NCBI GenBank assembly: GCA_002428015.1
Contig: DIZW01000107.1
Coordinates: 592-49,346 of the forward strand
Direction of reading: 5' to 3'
Source: Oxalobacteraceae bacterium UBA6018
GTDB lineage: Bacteria; Pseudomonadota; Gammaproteobacteria; Burkholderiales; Burkholderiaceae_D
DNA: 48,755 nt
Shown here: positions 20,043-28,511 of the stretch, one piece after another
Position numbering within the stretch: position 1 is the first letter of the stretch
Layout: each line of letters opens with the position of its first letter
Position numbers and translations under genes: made by a program
The notes under the pieces: generated by a model
The model's input: the letters and a program-made list of their open reading frames with translations, nothing else
The model's database searches: none
Told to the model about the DNA's origin: nothing

Positions 20043-21032
20043 ATGAAACTTTTCCGAGTCTCCTTCATTGCCGCGCTCGTTGCCGGTAGCGTGAACGTTC
20101 ACGCCGAGGACACCAGCTCTACCGTGGAGAAATGCGAACGCCCGCTCGGTACCATCGCCGTCAGCGAAAACCAGGGTGCCAGCCAGGCGCAATTGCAGAG
20201 CTATGGCCTGGGATCGCCGGTGTCGCTGCTGCGCATCATGATCCAGCAGTCCAACTGCTTCACGGTGCTCGAACGTGGCGTGGCGATGCAAAACCTGCAG
20301 GAGGAGCGCGCCCTGGCCGCCAACGGCGACACCAAGGCCGGCTCGAACATCGGCAAGGGCCAGTTGCAGGCGGCCGACTTCGTGATGACGCCGGGCGTGC
20401 AGTTCGCCGCCGGCAACACCGGTGGCCTGAACGGCTCGCTGACCAGCCTGGGCTCGCACTTCTTGGGCGGGCTGGGTGGCGTGATCGGCGGCCTGGCCGG
20501 CAACGTCAAGTTCAAGGAAGCGCAGACCAGCCTGCTGATCGCCGACGTGCGCTCCGGCATCCAGGTGGCGGCGGCCGAAGGCGTGGCCAAGAAGACCGAT
20601 TTCGGCGTGTCTGGCTGGAACTGGGGCGGGGCCGGCTACACCAGTCTGGGCGGCTACACCAACACGCCCGAAGGCAAGATGGTGGCCGCCAGCCTGCTCG
20701 ACAACTACAACAAGATCGTCATGACCGTGCGCAACCAGGCCAGCCTGGTACGCACCGGCAGCGTGGCCAGCGAGACCAACGCCCACGCCTCGACCCAGGC
20801 CGGCACCCCGGTGGGGGCCGGCGCCATCGTCTCGGCGCGCCTGGCTAGCGTGCGCGTGTTCAGCGAGCCGCGCACCACCAGCAAGGTGCTGGGGGCCTTG
20901 AAGCGCTCGGAGGAAGCGATCGCGACCGGCGAGGAGCGCGACGGCTTCGTCAAGATCGATGGGGAAAACGTCGCGGGCGGCTGGGTCCAGCGCAGCCTGA
21001 TCGCCAGCCAGTCGGCGCCGCAGCAGCAGTAA
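20043..21032 (+). CDS. Secreted CsgG-like protein with C-terminal SH3 domain
   Basis: The open frame reaches up to 20001, but ATG 20043 begins a classic signal peptide (MKLFRVSFIAALVAG, cleavage after VHA), giving 329 residues. Residues about 30-230 resemble the CsgG/HfaB family: IAVSENQG, then RIMIQQSNCFTVLERG and a glycine-rich stretch. Residues about 270-325 form a bacterial SH3-like domain (ARLASVRVFSEPRTTSKVLG, WVQRSLI). Unlike CsgG itself there is no lipobox, so it is probably periplasmic. The role is unknown; it may assemble at the envelope. It ends in a perfect terminator. Confidence 0.78.
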   Translation: MKLFRVSFIAALVAGSVNVHAEDTSSTVEKCERPLGTIAVSENQGASQAQLQSYGLGSPVSLLRIMIQQSNCFTVLERGVAMQNLQEERALAANGDTKAGSNIGKGQLQAADFVMTPGVQFAAGNTGGLNGSLTSLGSHFLGGLGGVIGGLAGNVKFKEAQTSLLIADVRSGIQVAAAEGVAKKTDFGVSGWNWGGAGYTSLGGYTNTPEGKMVAASLLDNYNKIVMTVRNQASLVRTGSVASETNAHASTQAGTPVGAGAIVSARLASVRVFSEPRTTSKVLGALKRSEEAIATGEERDGFVKIDGENVAGGWVQRSLIASQSAPQQQ

Positions 21033-21035
21033 GCC

Positions 21036-21064
21036 GCGTCCGGCGCCACGCGCCGGACGCCTTT
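21036..21064 (+). terminator. Rho-independent terminator after the CsgG-like gene
   Basis: Perfect 10-bp stem GCGTCCGGCG/CGCCGGACGC with loop CCACG, beginning four bases after the stop codon and followed by CTTT. Confidence 0.8.
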
Positions 21065-21160
21065 GGCGCACGGTGGCCGTCCCGGGGGCGCGATCGCGCT
21101 TGGAGCTGCGGCCACACCGATGGCAGCCCGCTCCAACGGCGCCCCTTTGTGCGGCCCGTC

Positions 21161-21193
21161 GTGCCGCCGCTTGTGCCGCCGCTTGTGCCGCCC
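21161..21193. repeat. 12-bp tandem repeat next to the uvrB stop
   Basis: The unit GTGCCGCCGCTT occurs twice, with a third partial copy ending at the uvrB stop codon. A short simple repeat with no evident function. Confidence 0.7.
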
Positions 21194-23281
21194 TTACTTG
21201 CCCAGGATGGACACCACGTTGTCCGTGCCGGGTGCGCCGAAGGCCTGCTGCTTGAGCAAGTGCAGCTGGTCGCGCACCTGCGCCGCCTTCTCGAATTCGA
21301 GATTCTTGGCGTGGTCCACCATCAGCTTTTCGAGACGCTTGATCTCCTTGCCGATCTGCTTCTCGCTCATCGATTCGATCTTGGCGGTCTCCTTCTCCGC
21401 GTCCATCGCCTCGCGCGCCTGCTGCGGGCTGTAGACGCCGTCGATGAGCTCCTTGATCTGCTTCTTGATGCCGACCGGCGTGATGCCGTTGGCCGTGTTG
21501 AAGGCCACCTGCTTGGCGCGGCGCCTCTCGGTTTCACCGATCGCCCGCGTCATCGAATCGGTCATGTGGTCGGCGTACAGGATCGCCACGCCGTTCAGGT
21601 TGCGCGCGGCGCGCCCGATGGTCTGGATCAGGCTGCGCTCCGAGCGCAGGAAGCCTTCCTTGTCCGCGTCCAGGATCGCCACCAGCGACACCTCGGGCAG
21701 GTCCAGGCCCTCGCGCAGCAGGTTGATCCCCACCAGCACGTCGAAGGTGCCCAGGCGCAGATCGCGCAGGATCTCGACCCGCTCCACCGTCTCGATATCG
21801 CTGTGCAGGTAGCGCACCTTGATGCCATGGTCGCTCAGGTATTCGGTCAGCTGCTCGGCCATGCGCTTGGTCAGCGTGGTCACCAGCACCCGCTCGTTCT
21901 TGCGCACCCGGTCCTGGATCTCCGACATCAGGTCGTCCACCTGGGTGCGGGCCGGCTTGACGATCACCTGAGGGTCCACCAGGCCGGTCGGGCGCACCAC
22001 CTGCTCGACGACGTTGTCGGCGTGGGTCTTCTCGTAGTCGGCCGGGGTGGCCGAGACGAAGATCGTCTGGCGCATCTTGCCCTCGAACTCCTCGAACTTG
22101 AGCGGCCGGTTGTCCAGCGCGGACGGCAGCCGGAAGCCGTAGTCCACCAGGTTGGTCTTGCGCGAACGGTCGCCGTTGTACATGGCCGACAGCTGCCCGA
22201 CCAGCACGTGCGACTCGTCCAGGAACATGATGGCGTCCTTGGGCAGGTAGTCCACCAGGGTCGGCGGCGGCTCGCCCGGCATCGCGCCCGACAGGTGGCG
22301 CGAGTAGTTCTCAATGCCCTTGGTGAAGCCGATTTCGGCCATCATCTCGAGGTCGAAGCGGGTGCGCTGCTCCAGCCGCTGTTCTTCGATCAGCTTGTTC
22401 TCCTTGCGGAAGAACTCCAGGCGCTCGCGCAGCTCCAGCTTGATCGTCTCGATCGCCCGCAGCACCGTGCTGCGCGGGGTGACGTAGTGCGAGCCCGGGT
22501 AGACGGTGAAGCGCGGGATCTTTTGGCGCACGCGCCCGGTGAGCGGATCGAACAGCTGCAGCGACTCGATCTCGTCGTCGAACATCTCGACCCGGATCGC
22601 CAGCTCCGCGTGCTCGGCGGGGAAGATGTCGATGGTGTCGCCGCGCACGCGGAAGGTGCCGCGCCCGAAGTCCACCTCGTTGCGGGTGTACTGCATCTGG
22701 ATCAGGCGCGCGATCACGTCGCGCTGCGCGAGCTTGTCCTTGGCGCGCAAGGTCAGGATCATCTGGTGGTATTCGCTGGGGTTGCCGATACCGTAGATCG
22801 CCGACACGGTGGCCACGATGACCACGTCGCGCCGCTCCATCAGCGACTTGGTGCACGACAGGCGCATCTGCTCGATATGCTCGTTGATCGACGAGTCCTT
22901 CTCGATGAACAGGTCGCGCTGGGGCACGTAGGCTTCCGGCTGGTAGTAATCATAGTAGCTGACGAAATACTCGACTGCGTTCTCCGGGAAGAACTCGCGG
23001 AACTCGGAATACAGCTGGGCCGCCAGGGTCTTGTTTGGCGCGAACACGATCGCCGGCCGGCCCGCGCGCGCGATCACGTTCGCCATCGTGTAGGTTTTTC
23101 CGGAGCCCGTCACGCCCAGCAGCGTCTGGTACGACAGGCCGTCGTCGATGCCCTCGATGAGGCCGGCGATGGCGGTCGGCTGGTCGCCCGCTGGGGGGAA
23201 CGGCTGGTGCAGTTTGAAGGGCGAATTGGGGAAGGTGACGACGCTCGTCGCCGGCTCGTTTGCAACGGATAATTCAGCCAT
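21194..23281 (-). CDS. uvrB: Excinuclease ABC subunit B
   Basis: UvrB is the damage-verifying helicase subunit of nucleotide excision repair. It has 695 residues: Walker A GVTGSGKT, the beta-hairpin region with YYDYYQPEAYVP, and helicase motif DESHV. QTIGRAARN follows, and a C-terminal UVR coiled coil (IKRLEKLMVDHAKNLEFEKAAQVRDQL) binds UvrC. All expected parts are present. It is divergent from the aminotransferase across 94 bases; no convincing LexA box was found there. Confidence 0.98.
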   Translation of the reverse strand: MAELSVANEPATSVVTFPNSPFKLHQPFPPAGDQPTAIAGLIEGIDDGLSYQTLLGVTGSGKTYTMANVIARAGRPAIVFAPNKTLAAQLYSEFREFFPENAVEYFVSYYDYYQPEAYVPQRDLFIEKDSSINEHIEQMRLSCTKSLMERRDVVIVATVSAIYGIGNPSEYHQMILTLRAKDKLAQRDVIARLIQMQYTRNEVDFGRGTFRVRGDTIDIFPAEHAELAIRVEMFDDEIESLQLFDPLTGRVRQKIPRFTVYPGSHYVTPRSTVLRAIETIKLELRERLEFFRKENKLIEEQRLEQRTRFDLEMMAEIGFTKGIENYSRHLSGAMPGEPPPTLVDYLPKDAIMFLDESHVLVGQLSAMYNGDRSRKTNLVDYGFRLPSALDNRPLKFEEFEGKMRQTIFVSATPADYEKTHADNVVEQVVRPTGLVDPQVIVKPARTQVDDLMSEIQDRVRKNERVLVTTLTKRMAEQLTEYLSDHGIKVRYLHSDIETVERVEILRDLRLGTFDVLVGINLLREGLDLPEVSLVAILDADKEGFLRSERSLIQTIGRAARNLNGVAILYADHMTDSMTRAIGETERRRAKQVAFNTANGITPVGIKKQIKELIDGVYSPQQAREAMDAEKETAKIESMSEKQIGKEIKRLEKLMVDHAKNLEFEKAAQVRDQLHLLKQQAFGAPGTDNVVSILGK

Positions 23282-23375
23282 ACGATCAGACCTTTGTTAA
23301 AATGGGAGTCCGCTTGCGACCCCGCCACAATGGGCCGCTGTCTATACAACTCAGCAAACCGACAAGTTTATCACG

Positions 23376-24590
23376 ATGACTTCACCAGCTTCCGCCAGCA
23401 TTTTCAGCGCCATCGACATGGCCCCGCGCGACCCAATCCTGGGCATTACCGAGGCGTTCAACGCCGACACCAACCCGGACAAGATCAACCTGGGCGTGGG
23501 TGTCTATTATGACGACAACGGCAAAGTGCCGCTGCTTGAATGCGTGCGCAAGGCAGAGGAAATCCTGATGCAGCAACTGGCCCCGCGCACCTACCTGCCG
23601 ATCGAAGGCCTGGCAGCGTACGACAAGGCCGTGCAAGAACTCGTATTTGGTGCCGGCAGCCAGATTATTCAAGACAAGCGTGCGGTTACAGTGCAAGCCA
23701 TCGGCGGCACCGGCGCGCTGAAAATCGGCGCCGACTTCCTGCAGCGCTTTGCCCCTGGCGCCCAGGTCTACATCAGCGACCCAAGCTGGGAGAACCACCG
23801 CGCGCTGTTCGAAAGCGCCGGCTTCACCGTCAACACCTACCGTTACTACGACGCGCAAACCCGCGGCGTGAATTTCGACGGCATGCTGGCCGACCTGCAC
23901 AAAATGCCCAAGGGTTCTATCGTGCTGCTGCACGCGTGCTGCCACAACCCGACCGGCGCCGACATCAGCGCCGACCAGTGGGGCCAGGTTATCGCGGCCG
24001 TGGTCGCTGGCGGCCTGATTCCTTTCCTCGACATGGCCTACCAGGGCTTCGGCTCCGGCATCGCCGACGACGGCGCCGTGGTGGCCCGCTTCGCTGCGGC
24101 CGGCGTGCCGCTGCTGATCTCGAACTCCTTCTCCAAGTCGTTCTCGCTGTACGGCGAGCGCGTGGGCGCGCTGTCGGTGGTGGCCGCGAGCGCGGAAGAG
24201 GCGGCGCGTCTGCTGTCGCAACTCAAGCGCGTCGTGCGCACCAACTACTCCAACCCGCCTGTACACGGCGGCAAGGTCGTCGCGACCGTGCTGACCACGC
24301 CCGAACTGCGTCAGCTGTGGGAAGAAGAGCTGGCCGGTATGCGCGTGCGGATCAAGGAAATGCGTAACCAGTTCGTCGCCAAGCTCAAGGAAAAGGCCCC
24401 CGGCCACAACTTCGACTTCGTGCGCGAGCAGGTCGGCATGTTCTCGTACTCCGGCCTGACCAAGCAGCAAGTCGACCGTCTGCGCACCGAGCACTCGATC
24501 TACGCGGTCGACACGGGTCGCATCTGCGTGGCCGCCTTGAACTCGAAAAATATTGACCGCGTGATTGACGCAATCGCGAAAGTGCTCTAA
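23376..24590 (+). CDS. Aromatic/aspartate aminotransferase (class I)
   Basis: PLP enzyme of the AspC/TyrB type, 404 residues, transferring amino groups between aspartate or aromatic amino acids and 2-oxoglutarate. The Schiff-base lysine is K254 in NSFSKSFSLYGERVG. The family motifs INLGVGVYYDDNGKVP and HNPTGAD are present. Substrate preference (Asp versus Tyr/Phe) cannot be settled. It is monocistronic, divergent from uvrB, and followed by the tRNA-Asn promoter. Confidence 0.93.
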   Translation: MTSPASASIFSAIDMAPRDPILGITEAFNADTNPDKINLGVGVYYDDNGKVPLLECVRKAEEILMQQLAPRTYLPIEGLAAYDKAVQELVFGAGSQIIQDKRAVTVQAIGGTGALKIGADFLQRFAPGAQVYISDPSWENHRALFESAGFTVNTYRYYDAQTRGVNFDGMLADLHKMPKGSIVLLHACCHNPTGADISADQWGQVIAAVVAGGLIPFLDMAYQGFGSGIADDGAVVARFAAAGVPLLISNSFSKSFSLYGERVGALSVVAASAEEAARLLSQLKRVVRTNYSNPPVHGGKVVATVLTTPELRQLWEEELAGMRVRIKEMRNQFVAKLKEKAPGHNFDFVREQVGMFSYSGLTKQQVDRLRTEHSIYAVDTGRICVAALNSKNIDRVIDAIAKVL

Positions 24591-24677
24591 AATCTTGCTT
24601 CTTCGGATCGCGTGAACAGCGCGGTTCGACAGGTGACAGCAGATGGCGAAGCAGCTTGCGGTGTACAGAGTCGAATC

Positions 24678-24706
24678 TTGACAGCGTAAAACGAGACGTC
24701 CATAAT
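24678..24706 (+). promoter_or_regulatory. Near-consensus sigma70 promoter of tRNA-Asn
   Basis: -35 TTGACA (24678-24683), an exact 17-base spacer, and -10 CATAAT (24701-24706). The predicted transcript start is a few bases before the mature tRNA. Confidence 0.88.
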
Positions 24707-24717
24707 GTTGCCTCTTT

Positions 24718-24793
24718 TCCCTGATAGCTCAGTTGGTAGAGCGACGGACTGTTAATCCGCAGGTCCCTGGTTCGAGTCCAGGTCGGGGAGCCA
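24718..24793 (+). tRNA. tRNA-Asn (anticodon GTT), CCA encoded
   Basis: 76-base cloverleaf. The acceptor TCCCTGA pairs with TCGGGGA, the D arm is GCTC/GAGC, and the anticodon loop is CTGTTAA with GTT. The T arm contains GGTTCGAGTCC, the discriminator is G, and CCA is encoded. A terminator follows. Confidence 0.97.
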
Positions 24794-24804
24794 AAGAATT
24801 TGTA

Positions 24805-24833
24805 GGGGCTACGTGAAAGCGTAGCCCCTTTTT
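24805..24833 (+). terminator. Rho-independent terminator of tRNA-Asn
   Basis: Perfect 9-bp stem GGGGCTACG/CGTAGCCCC, loop TGAAAG, then TTTTT. Confidence 0.95.
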
Positions 24834-24950
24834 CGTTTTGGAGCCGATCCAGCGCAATTCACACGATTGATCGCTGATAAAAGGCCGATCTTCTCGGTGC
24901 TCCCAACAATCCATCCCGGCATTGCTCGAAGAAATATAAAGGAAATTTGA

Positions 24951-25400
24951 ATGAGTTGGATTGCCTATACTGATGGCGGCGCGGCTCCGTCCAACCCAGG
25001 CCCCGCAGCGTGGGGAGTGGTCATTATTACGCCCGACAAAATCATCTCGCATCACAAAGGCTATATTGGGCATGGCACCAATCAAATTGCCGAGCTGACT
25101 GCGGCGATCGAAGGCCTTTCGCTGATCCCTGAGGGAGCCAGGGCGGAACTGGTGTCCGATAGCCAGTACGTGCTCAAAGGCTTGACCGAGTGGCGCAAGG
25201 GCTGGGAGCGCAACGGCATGCGCAATTCCAAGAAGGAGTTGGTTGCCAATCTGGAGTTATGGAAACGGCTCTACCAAGTCGCGGACGCCCGCACCGTTGT
25301 GACCCGTTGGATCAAAGGCCATAGCGGCGACAAATACAATGAGCAAGCCGATGTACTGGTGGGCGAGGCGCTTGCACTGGCGCGCAGAAACGCGGCTTGA
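24951..25400 (+). CDS. rnhA: Ribonuclease HI
   Basis: RNase HI degrades the RNA strand of RNA-DNA hybrids. The 149-residue protein keeps all five active-site residues at the canonical numbers: D8, E48, D70, H124 and D134 (YTDGG, AELTAAIEGL, VSDSQYV, WIKGHSGDKYNEQAD). AAAGGA lies 7 bases before the ATG. Base composition is visibly lower in GC than in the neighbouring housekeeping genes. Together with its position right behind a tRNA gene, this raises the possibility of lateral acquisition. It may or may not be the only rnhA of the genome. Confidence 0.93.
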   Translation: MSWIAYTDGGAAPSNPGPAAWGVVIITPDKIISHHKGYIGHGTNQIAELTAAIEGLSLIPEGARAELVSDSQYVLKGLTEWRKGWERNGMRNSKKELVANLELWKRLYQVADARTVVTRWIKGHSGDKYNEQADVLVGEALALARRNAA

Positions 25401-25710
25401 GAAAGGAATAAGCGCTGGCGTTGGCGCGGATTATCGTATCAAGGTAGTACCGCGCTGACGCCACGCAATAGACCTCAACTCGGGGTGCTTGGTTTGCGAA
25501 TGAGGGCCGGGATCGCCTGGACTGGCACCGTCTACATCCTGTCTAACGGGCCGGTGCATGTTGAATTGATTTTTGATGTAAAATCAATACATCTTCATGG
25601 CATGGGGCGCGCAGGACGCGCCGACTCGGCTACGTGCTTTTCATCGACAGGGACCATGATTTGGACGCCTGCAGACGCACGGTCACTTCTTTCACGAACT
25701 TAGTAAACAT
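25401..25710. other. Intergenic region, 310 bases, upstream of the first regulator
   Basis: No supported gene; a 72-codon frame has no ribosome-binding site or family resemblance. It contains the regulatory palindrome at 25565-25588 and a small GC hairpin (GGCGCG/CGCGCC near 25606-25622). Confidence 0.7.
25565..25588. promoter_or_regulatory. Palindromic operator, site 1 (before the first MarR-like gene)
   Basis: Perfect 9-bp inverted repeat ATTGATTTT/AAAATCAAT with the 6-base centre TGATGT. The outer halves match the four other sites of the window, but the centre differs from CAATTG. It lies 122 bases before the regulator start and suggests autoregulation. Confidence 0.75.
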
Positions 25711-26262
25711 ATGGGTAGCAAGAACACATTTCTCGAACAATCCGGGTTGAGCAGTGCCTGGCACCTGGCCACCACCCCGCTCGAGGCAGCAACTACCGAA
25801 CTCGAGTGGGCCATGTTGCGCTGGGGGCAGGCCTTCGAGCGCTACCATTGCGAAATGATGAACCGCCTGGACCAGTCTGGTCTGAGCACGCAAGAGGTCA
25901 TGATCCTGCATGCGATCCGTATGCAAGACCGCCCCAAGTCGGCGGCGATGATCGCCGGCCTGCTTAATCGCGACGATATCCAGAACATCCAGTACAGCCT
26001 GCGTAAGCTGATCGCGCAAAAGTGCGTCAAGAAGGTGCGCGACGGCGTCGGCAAGGGGTTTAACCTGGCCGTGACGGACCGCGGGCGGCGCCTGAGCGAC
26101 GACGTGGCGGCGCTGCGCCGGCGCCTGCTGATCGAGCAGCTCGCAGGCGTCGAGAACAATACGCCGCGCCTGATGGAGGCGGCGCGCGTGGTAAGCCTGA
26201 TGACGGCCATGTGCAATGAAGCGGGCCGCACATCCTTGCCGGGCGAGCTATACCCAAGTTAG
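25711..26262 (+). CDS. MarR-like winged-helix regulator 1
   Basis: DNA-binding regulator of 183 residues. The central winged helix-turn-helix spans about residues 60-135 (LSTQEVMILHAIRMQDRPK, then AAMIAGLLNRDDIQNIQYSLRKL as the recognition region). Helices flank it, as in MarR dimers. It is a clear paralogue of the next gene: both share an ILHxIxMQxRPK segment followed by LN-D-I-NIQYSLRKL. It heads the catabolic island and has a palindrome in its own upstream region. The likely effector is an aromatic substrate or intermediate (inference). Confidence 0.82.
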   Translation: MGSKNTFLEQSGLSSAWHLATTPLEAATTELEWAMLRWGQAFERYHCEMMNRLDQSGLSTQEVMILHAIRMQDRPKSAAMIAGLLNRDDIQNIQYSLRKLIAQKCVKKVRDGVGKGFNLAVTDRGRRLSDDVAALRRRLLIEQLAGVENNTPRLMEAARVVSLMTAMCNEAGRTSLPGELYPS

Positions 26263-26368
26263 GTGGGCAAGGGCTGGCGCACCTGGTATATAGTGGAGCG
26301 CCGTGAAAATCGCGCGCCCCGCCGCCCGATTGATTAGAATGCTGTGTTTGCAATGATAGGAAGCCAGA

Positions 26369-26944
26369 ATGTCTGAAAACGACAAGTCGCCCGAGCGCCT
26401 CGACCCGGCCGTGTACCGCGGCTGGCACCTCGGCAGCAGTCACCACGAAGCCATGACGACCGAATTCGAATGGTCGATCTTGCGTTTCCAGCAGGCGTTC
26501 GAGCGCTTCTGCCTCCAGGTCGGCCATATCAGCGGCCTGGTCGAGTTGTCCTTCTCCGAGCTGATCTTGTTGCACGTGATCGGCATGCAGGAGCGCCCCA
26601 AGACGGCGGCCCTGATCGCGCGCCAGCTCAACAGCGACGCCATCAATAACATCCAGTACAGCCTGCGCAAGCTGGCGAGCTACAAGTTCATCGTCAAGAT
26701 CAAGGAAGGCACCGGCAAGATCTACACCTACGACGTGACGAAGAAGGGGCGCGCGCTGGTCAATCAGTATGCCCACATCCGTCAACTGGTGCTCACCGAG
26801 CAGACCGCCAATATCGAAGACATCGACCGCAAGCTGTACGAAGCGGCCAAGCTGATCAGCCTGCTGACCGGTCTGTACGACGAAGCGTCGCGTATCTCCG
26901 CCACCTACAGCCCGGTGACGGAAAAGAACGGCGCCGCCGAGTAG
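26369..26944 (+). CDS. MarR-like winged-helix regulator 2
   Basis: Protein of 191 residues, paralogous to the preceding regulator, with the same winged helix core (SELILLHVIGMQERPKTAA, LNSDAINNIQYSLRKL). Its N-terminus differs. GGAAG lies just upstream of the ATG. The 106 bases before it hold no full palindrome, so it is either transcribed with regulator 1 or from an independent promoter. It lies 226 bases before the Rieske oxygenase gene, so either protein could control the oxygenase. Confidence 0.82.
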   Translation: MSENDKSPERLDPAVYRGWHLGSSHHEAMTTEFEWSILRFQQAFERFCLQVGHISGLVELSFSELILLHVIGMQERPKTAALIARQLNSDAINNIQYSLRKLASYKFIVKIKEGTGKIYTYDVTKKGRALVNQYAHIRQLVLTEQTANIEDIDRKLYEAAKLISLLTGLYDEASRISATYSPVTEKNGAAE

Positions 26945-26972
26945 GTTTTCCTCCCTTTGTTGTGCCTGCCAG

Positions 26973-26990
26973 CGCCCGCTCATGCGGGCG
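26973..26990 (+). terminator. Possible terminator after regulator 2
   Basis: Stem CGCCCGC/GCGGGCG with loop TCAT, followed by TTGTG rather than a T-run, so termination may be weak. Confidence 0.45.
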
Positions 26991-27053
26991 TTGTGCATTG
27001 GCACGTCCGTTCCCGGCGCGTCACGGCCCAGTTCAAGAGACTTTGAGTCAAAT

Positions 27054-27087
27054 ATCAATTGACTTTCAATTGATAATATACGATATT
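27054..27087 (+). promoter_or_regulatory. Operator site 2 overlapping the Rieske gene promoter
   Basis: A perfect 9-bp inverted repeat ATCAATTGA/TCAATTGAT with spacer CTT (27054-27074) overlaps the common element TTGACTTT, centre CAATTG, right half ATAATATA (27059-27080). TTGACT (27059-27064) is also a -35 box. GATATT at 27082-27087 is a 4/6 match -10 after exactly 17 bases. A protein bound here would block RNA polymerase. Confidence 0.8.
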
Positions 27088-27170
27088 CTCATCAGGCCTG
27101 TGGAGATCGCGCCCGGCCGTCCACCCCGTGCGGGGATGGGTGCGCAGATGACTATCAAGAGGATGAAGAC

Positions 27171-28463
27171 ATGGATATGAAGAGAACGGTGAAGAAGTCG
27201 AACGATGCGATGGCGAAGCGCCTGTACGCGCCCTATGCCGAAGCAAAATGGGGTTTCATTAATCATTGGTACCCCGTCAAGTTCAGCAATGAGATCGCCG
27301 AAGGCGCCGTGCTGGGCGCCCAGGTGTGTGGCGTGCCGCTGGTGCTGCGGCGCTCCAAGGGCAAGGTGTATGCGCTCAAGGACCAGTGCCTGCACCGCGG
27401 CGTCAAGCTCTCGGCCAAGCCAATGTGCCTGACCGAAGACACGATTACCTGCTGGTACCACGGCTTCACCTTCTCGCTTGAATCGGGCGAGCTGGTGTCG
27501 ATCGTGGCCGCGCCCGACGACGAGATCATCGGCACCACCGGCATCCCGACCTACCCGGTCGAGGAAGTGAACGGCATGATTTTCGTGTTCGTCAAATCGG
27601 ACGACTACGACGACGCGATCCCGCCGCTGAAAAATGACTTGCCGATCCGCTTCCCCGACAACAATGAGCGCTTCCCTCACCAGTTCTGGCCCGATACGCC
27701 CAGCGTGATGGACAAGAACGCGGTCTGCCTGGGCATCCACCGCACCGGCTACGCCAACTGGCGCCTGGCCTGCGAAAACGGCTTCGATGCCGGCCACCTG
27801 CTGATCCACAAGGACAACGCGATCGTGCTGGCGAAGGACTGGGCGGTGCCGCTCGGTATCAAGCCGCTGTCGAACGAGGCGACCCAGTTGATCGAAGACG
27901 AGGACGGCCCCAAGGGCTTCATCAATATGTACTTTACCGAGCACTACGAGCCGGTGCTGGAAAACAAGCGCCTCAACGTCAAGGCTGCCGGCAGCGTACC
28001 CAAGTACTTCCGCACGTCGATGTTCGTGCCGGGCGTACTGATGGTCGAGAACTGGCCAGAAGAAAATGTCGTCCAGTACGAATGGTATGTGGCCATCACC
28101 GACGACACCTACGAATACTGGGAAGTGCTGGTCAAGATCTGCGACACCGAACAAGAACGCAAGGACTTCGAGTATCGCTTCAAGAACTTCTATGAGCCGA
28201 TGGCCCTGCACGGCTTCAACGACTGCGACCTGTTCGCGCGCGACGCGATGCAGAATTTCTACGCCGACGGCAGCGGCTGGGAAGACGAGCAACTGGGCGA
28301 CATGGACTATTCCATCATCACCTGGCGCAAGGTGGCATCGCGTTACAACCGCGGTATCGCAAAGGTGCCGCGCGGCGTGGCCGGCGTCGTCAAGGGCGCC
28401 AGCAACGTGCTGGCGGAAATCCGCGGCGACCAGCCTGGCGCCATGCGCGACAAGGCCAACTAA
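27171..28463 (+). CDS. Rieske ring-hydroxylating oxygenase, CarAa/OxoO-like
   Basis: Terminal oxygenase subunit of 430 residues. The Rieske [2Fe-2S] motif is C73-x-H75 (CLHRG) and C94-x2-H97 (CWYH). The mononuclear iron ligands are H209 and H213 in NGFDAGHLLIHKD, plus an Asp in NDCD (351 or 353). The segments APYAEAKWGFINHWYPVKFS, TITCWYH and NWRLACENGFD strongly recall carbazole 1,9a-dioxygenase CarAa and oxoquinoline 8-monooxygenase, which act as alpha3 trimers without a beta subunit. No beta-subunit gene is present here. GAGGA 7 bases before ATG 27171 sets the start. The substrate is unknown; a fused-ring or N-heteroaromatic compound is inferred. The resemblance is from memory, not alignment. 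Confidence 0.88.
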   Translation: MDMKRTVKKSNDAMAKRLYAPYAEAKWGFINHWYPVKFSNEIAEGAVLGAQVCGVPLVLRRSKGKVYALKDQCLHRGVKLSAKPMCLTEDTITCWYHGFTFSLESGELVSIVAAPDDEIIGTTGIPTYPVEEVNGMIFVFVKSDDYDDAIPPLKNDLPIRFPDNNERFPHQFWPDTPSVMDKNAVCLGIHRTGYANWRLACENGFDAGHLLIHKDNAIVLAKDWAVPLGIKPLSNEATQLIEDEDGPKGFINMYFTEHYEPVLENKRLNVKAAGSVPKYFRTSMFVPGVLMVENWPEENVVQYEWYVAITDDTYEYWEVLVKICDTEQERKDFEYRFKNFYEPMALHGFNDCDLFARDAMQNFYADGSGWEDEQLGDMDYSIITWRKVASRYNRGIAKVPRGVAGVVKGASNVLAEIRGDQPGAMRDKAN

Positions 28464-28471
28464 GCCAAGCA

Positions 28472-28499
28472 GCCGGGCCCGCGAAGAAACGGGCCCGGC
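28472..28499 (+). other. Intercistronic hairpin between oxygenase and reductase genes
   Basis: Perfect 10-bp stem GCCGGGCCCG/CGGGCCCGGC with loop CGAAGAAA, filling the gap between the two genes, with no T-run. It could stabilise the upstream mRNA end and set unequal amounts of oxygenase and reductase. Confidence 0.75.
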
Positions 28500-28511
28500 A
28501 TGGAGACGAGA

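Noticed and set aside
23338..23353. Possible LexA box between uvrB and the aminotransferase gene
   Set aside because: Only the left CTGT half is good; the right half should be ACAG but reads CTCA. Not convincing.
24718..24793. tRNA-Asn as an attachment site of an integrated element
   Set aside because: No second copy of the tRNA 3' end and no integrase gene were seen in the window, so only a weak hypothesis is listed.
25485..25703. Small frame of 72 codons before regulator 1
   Set aside because: It spans the operator palindrome and has no ribosome-binding site.
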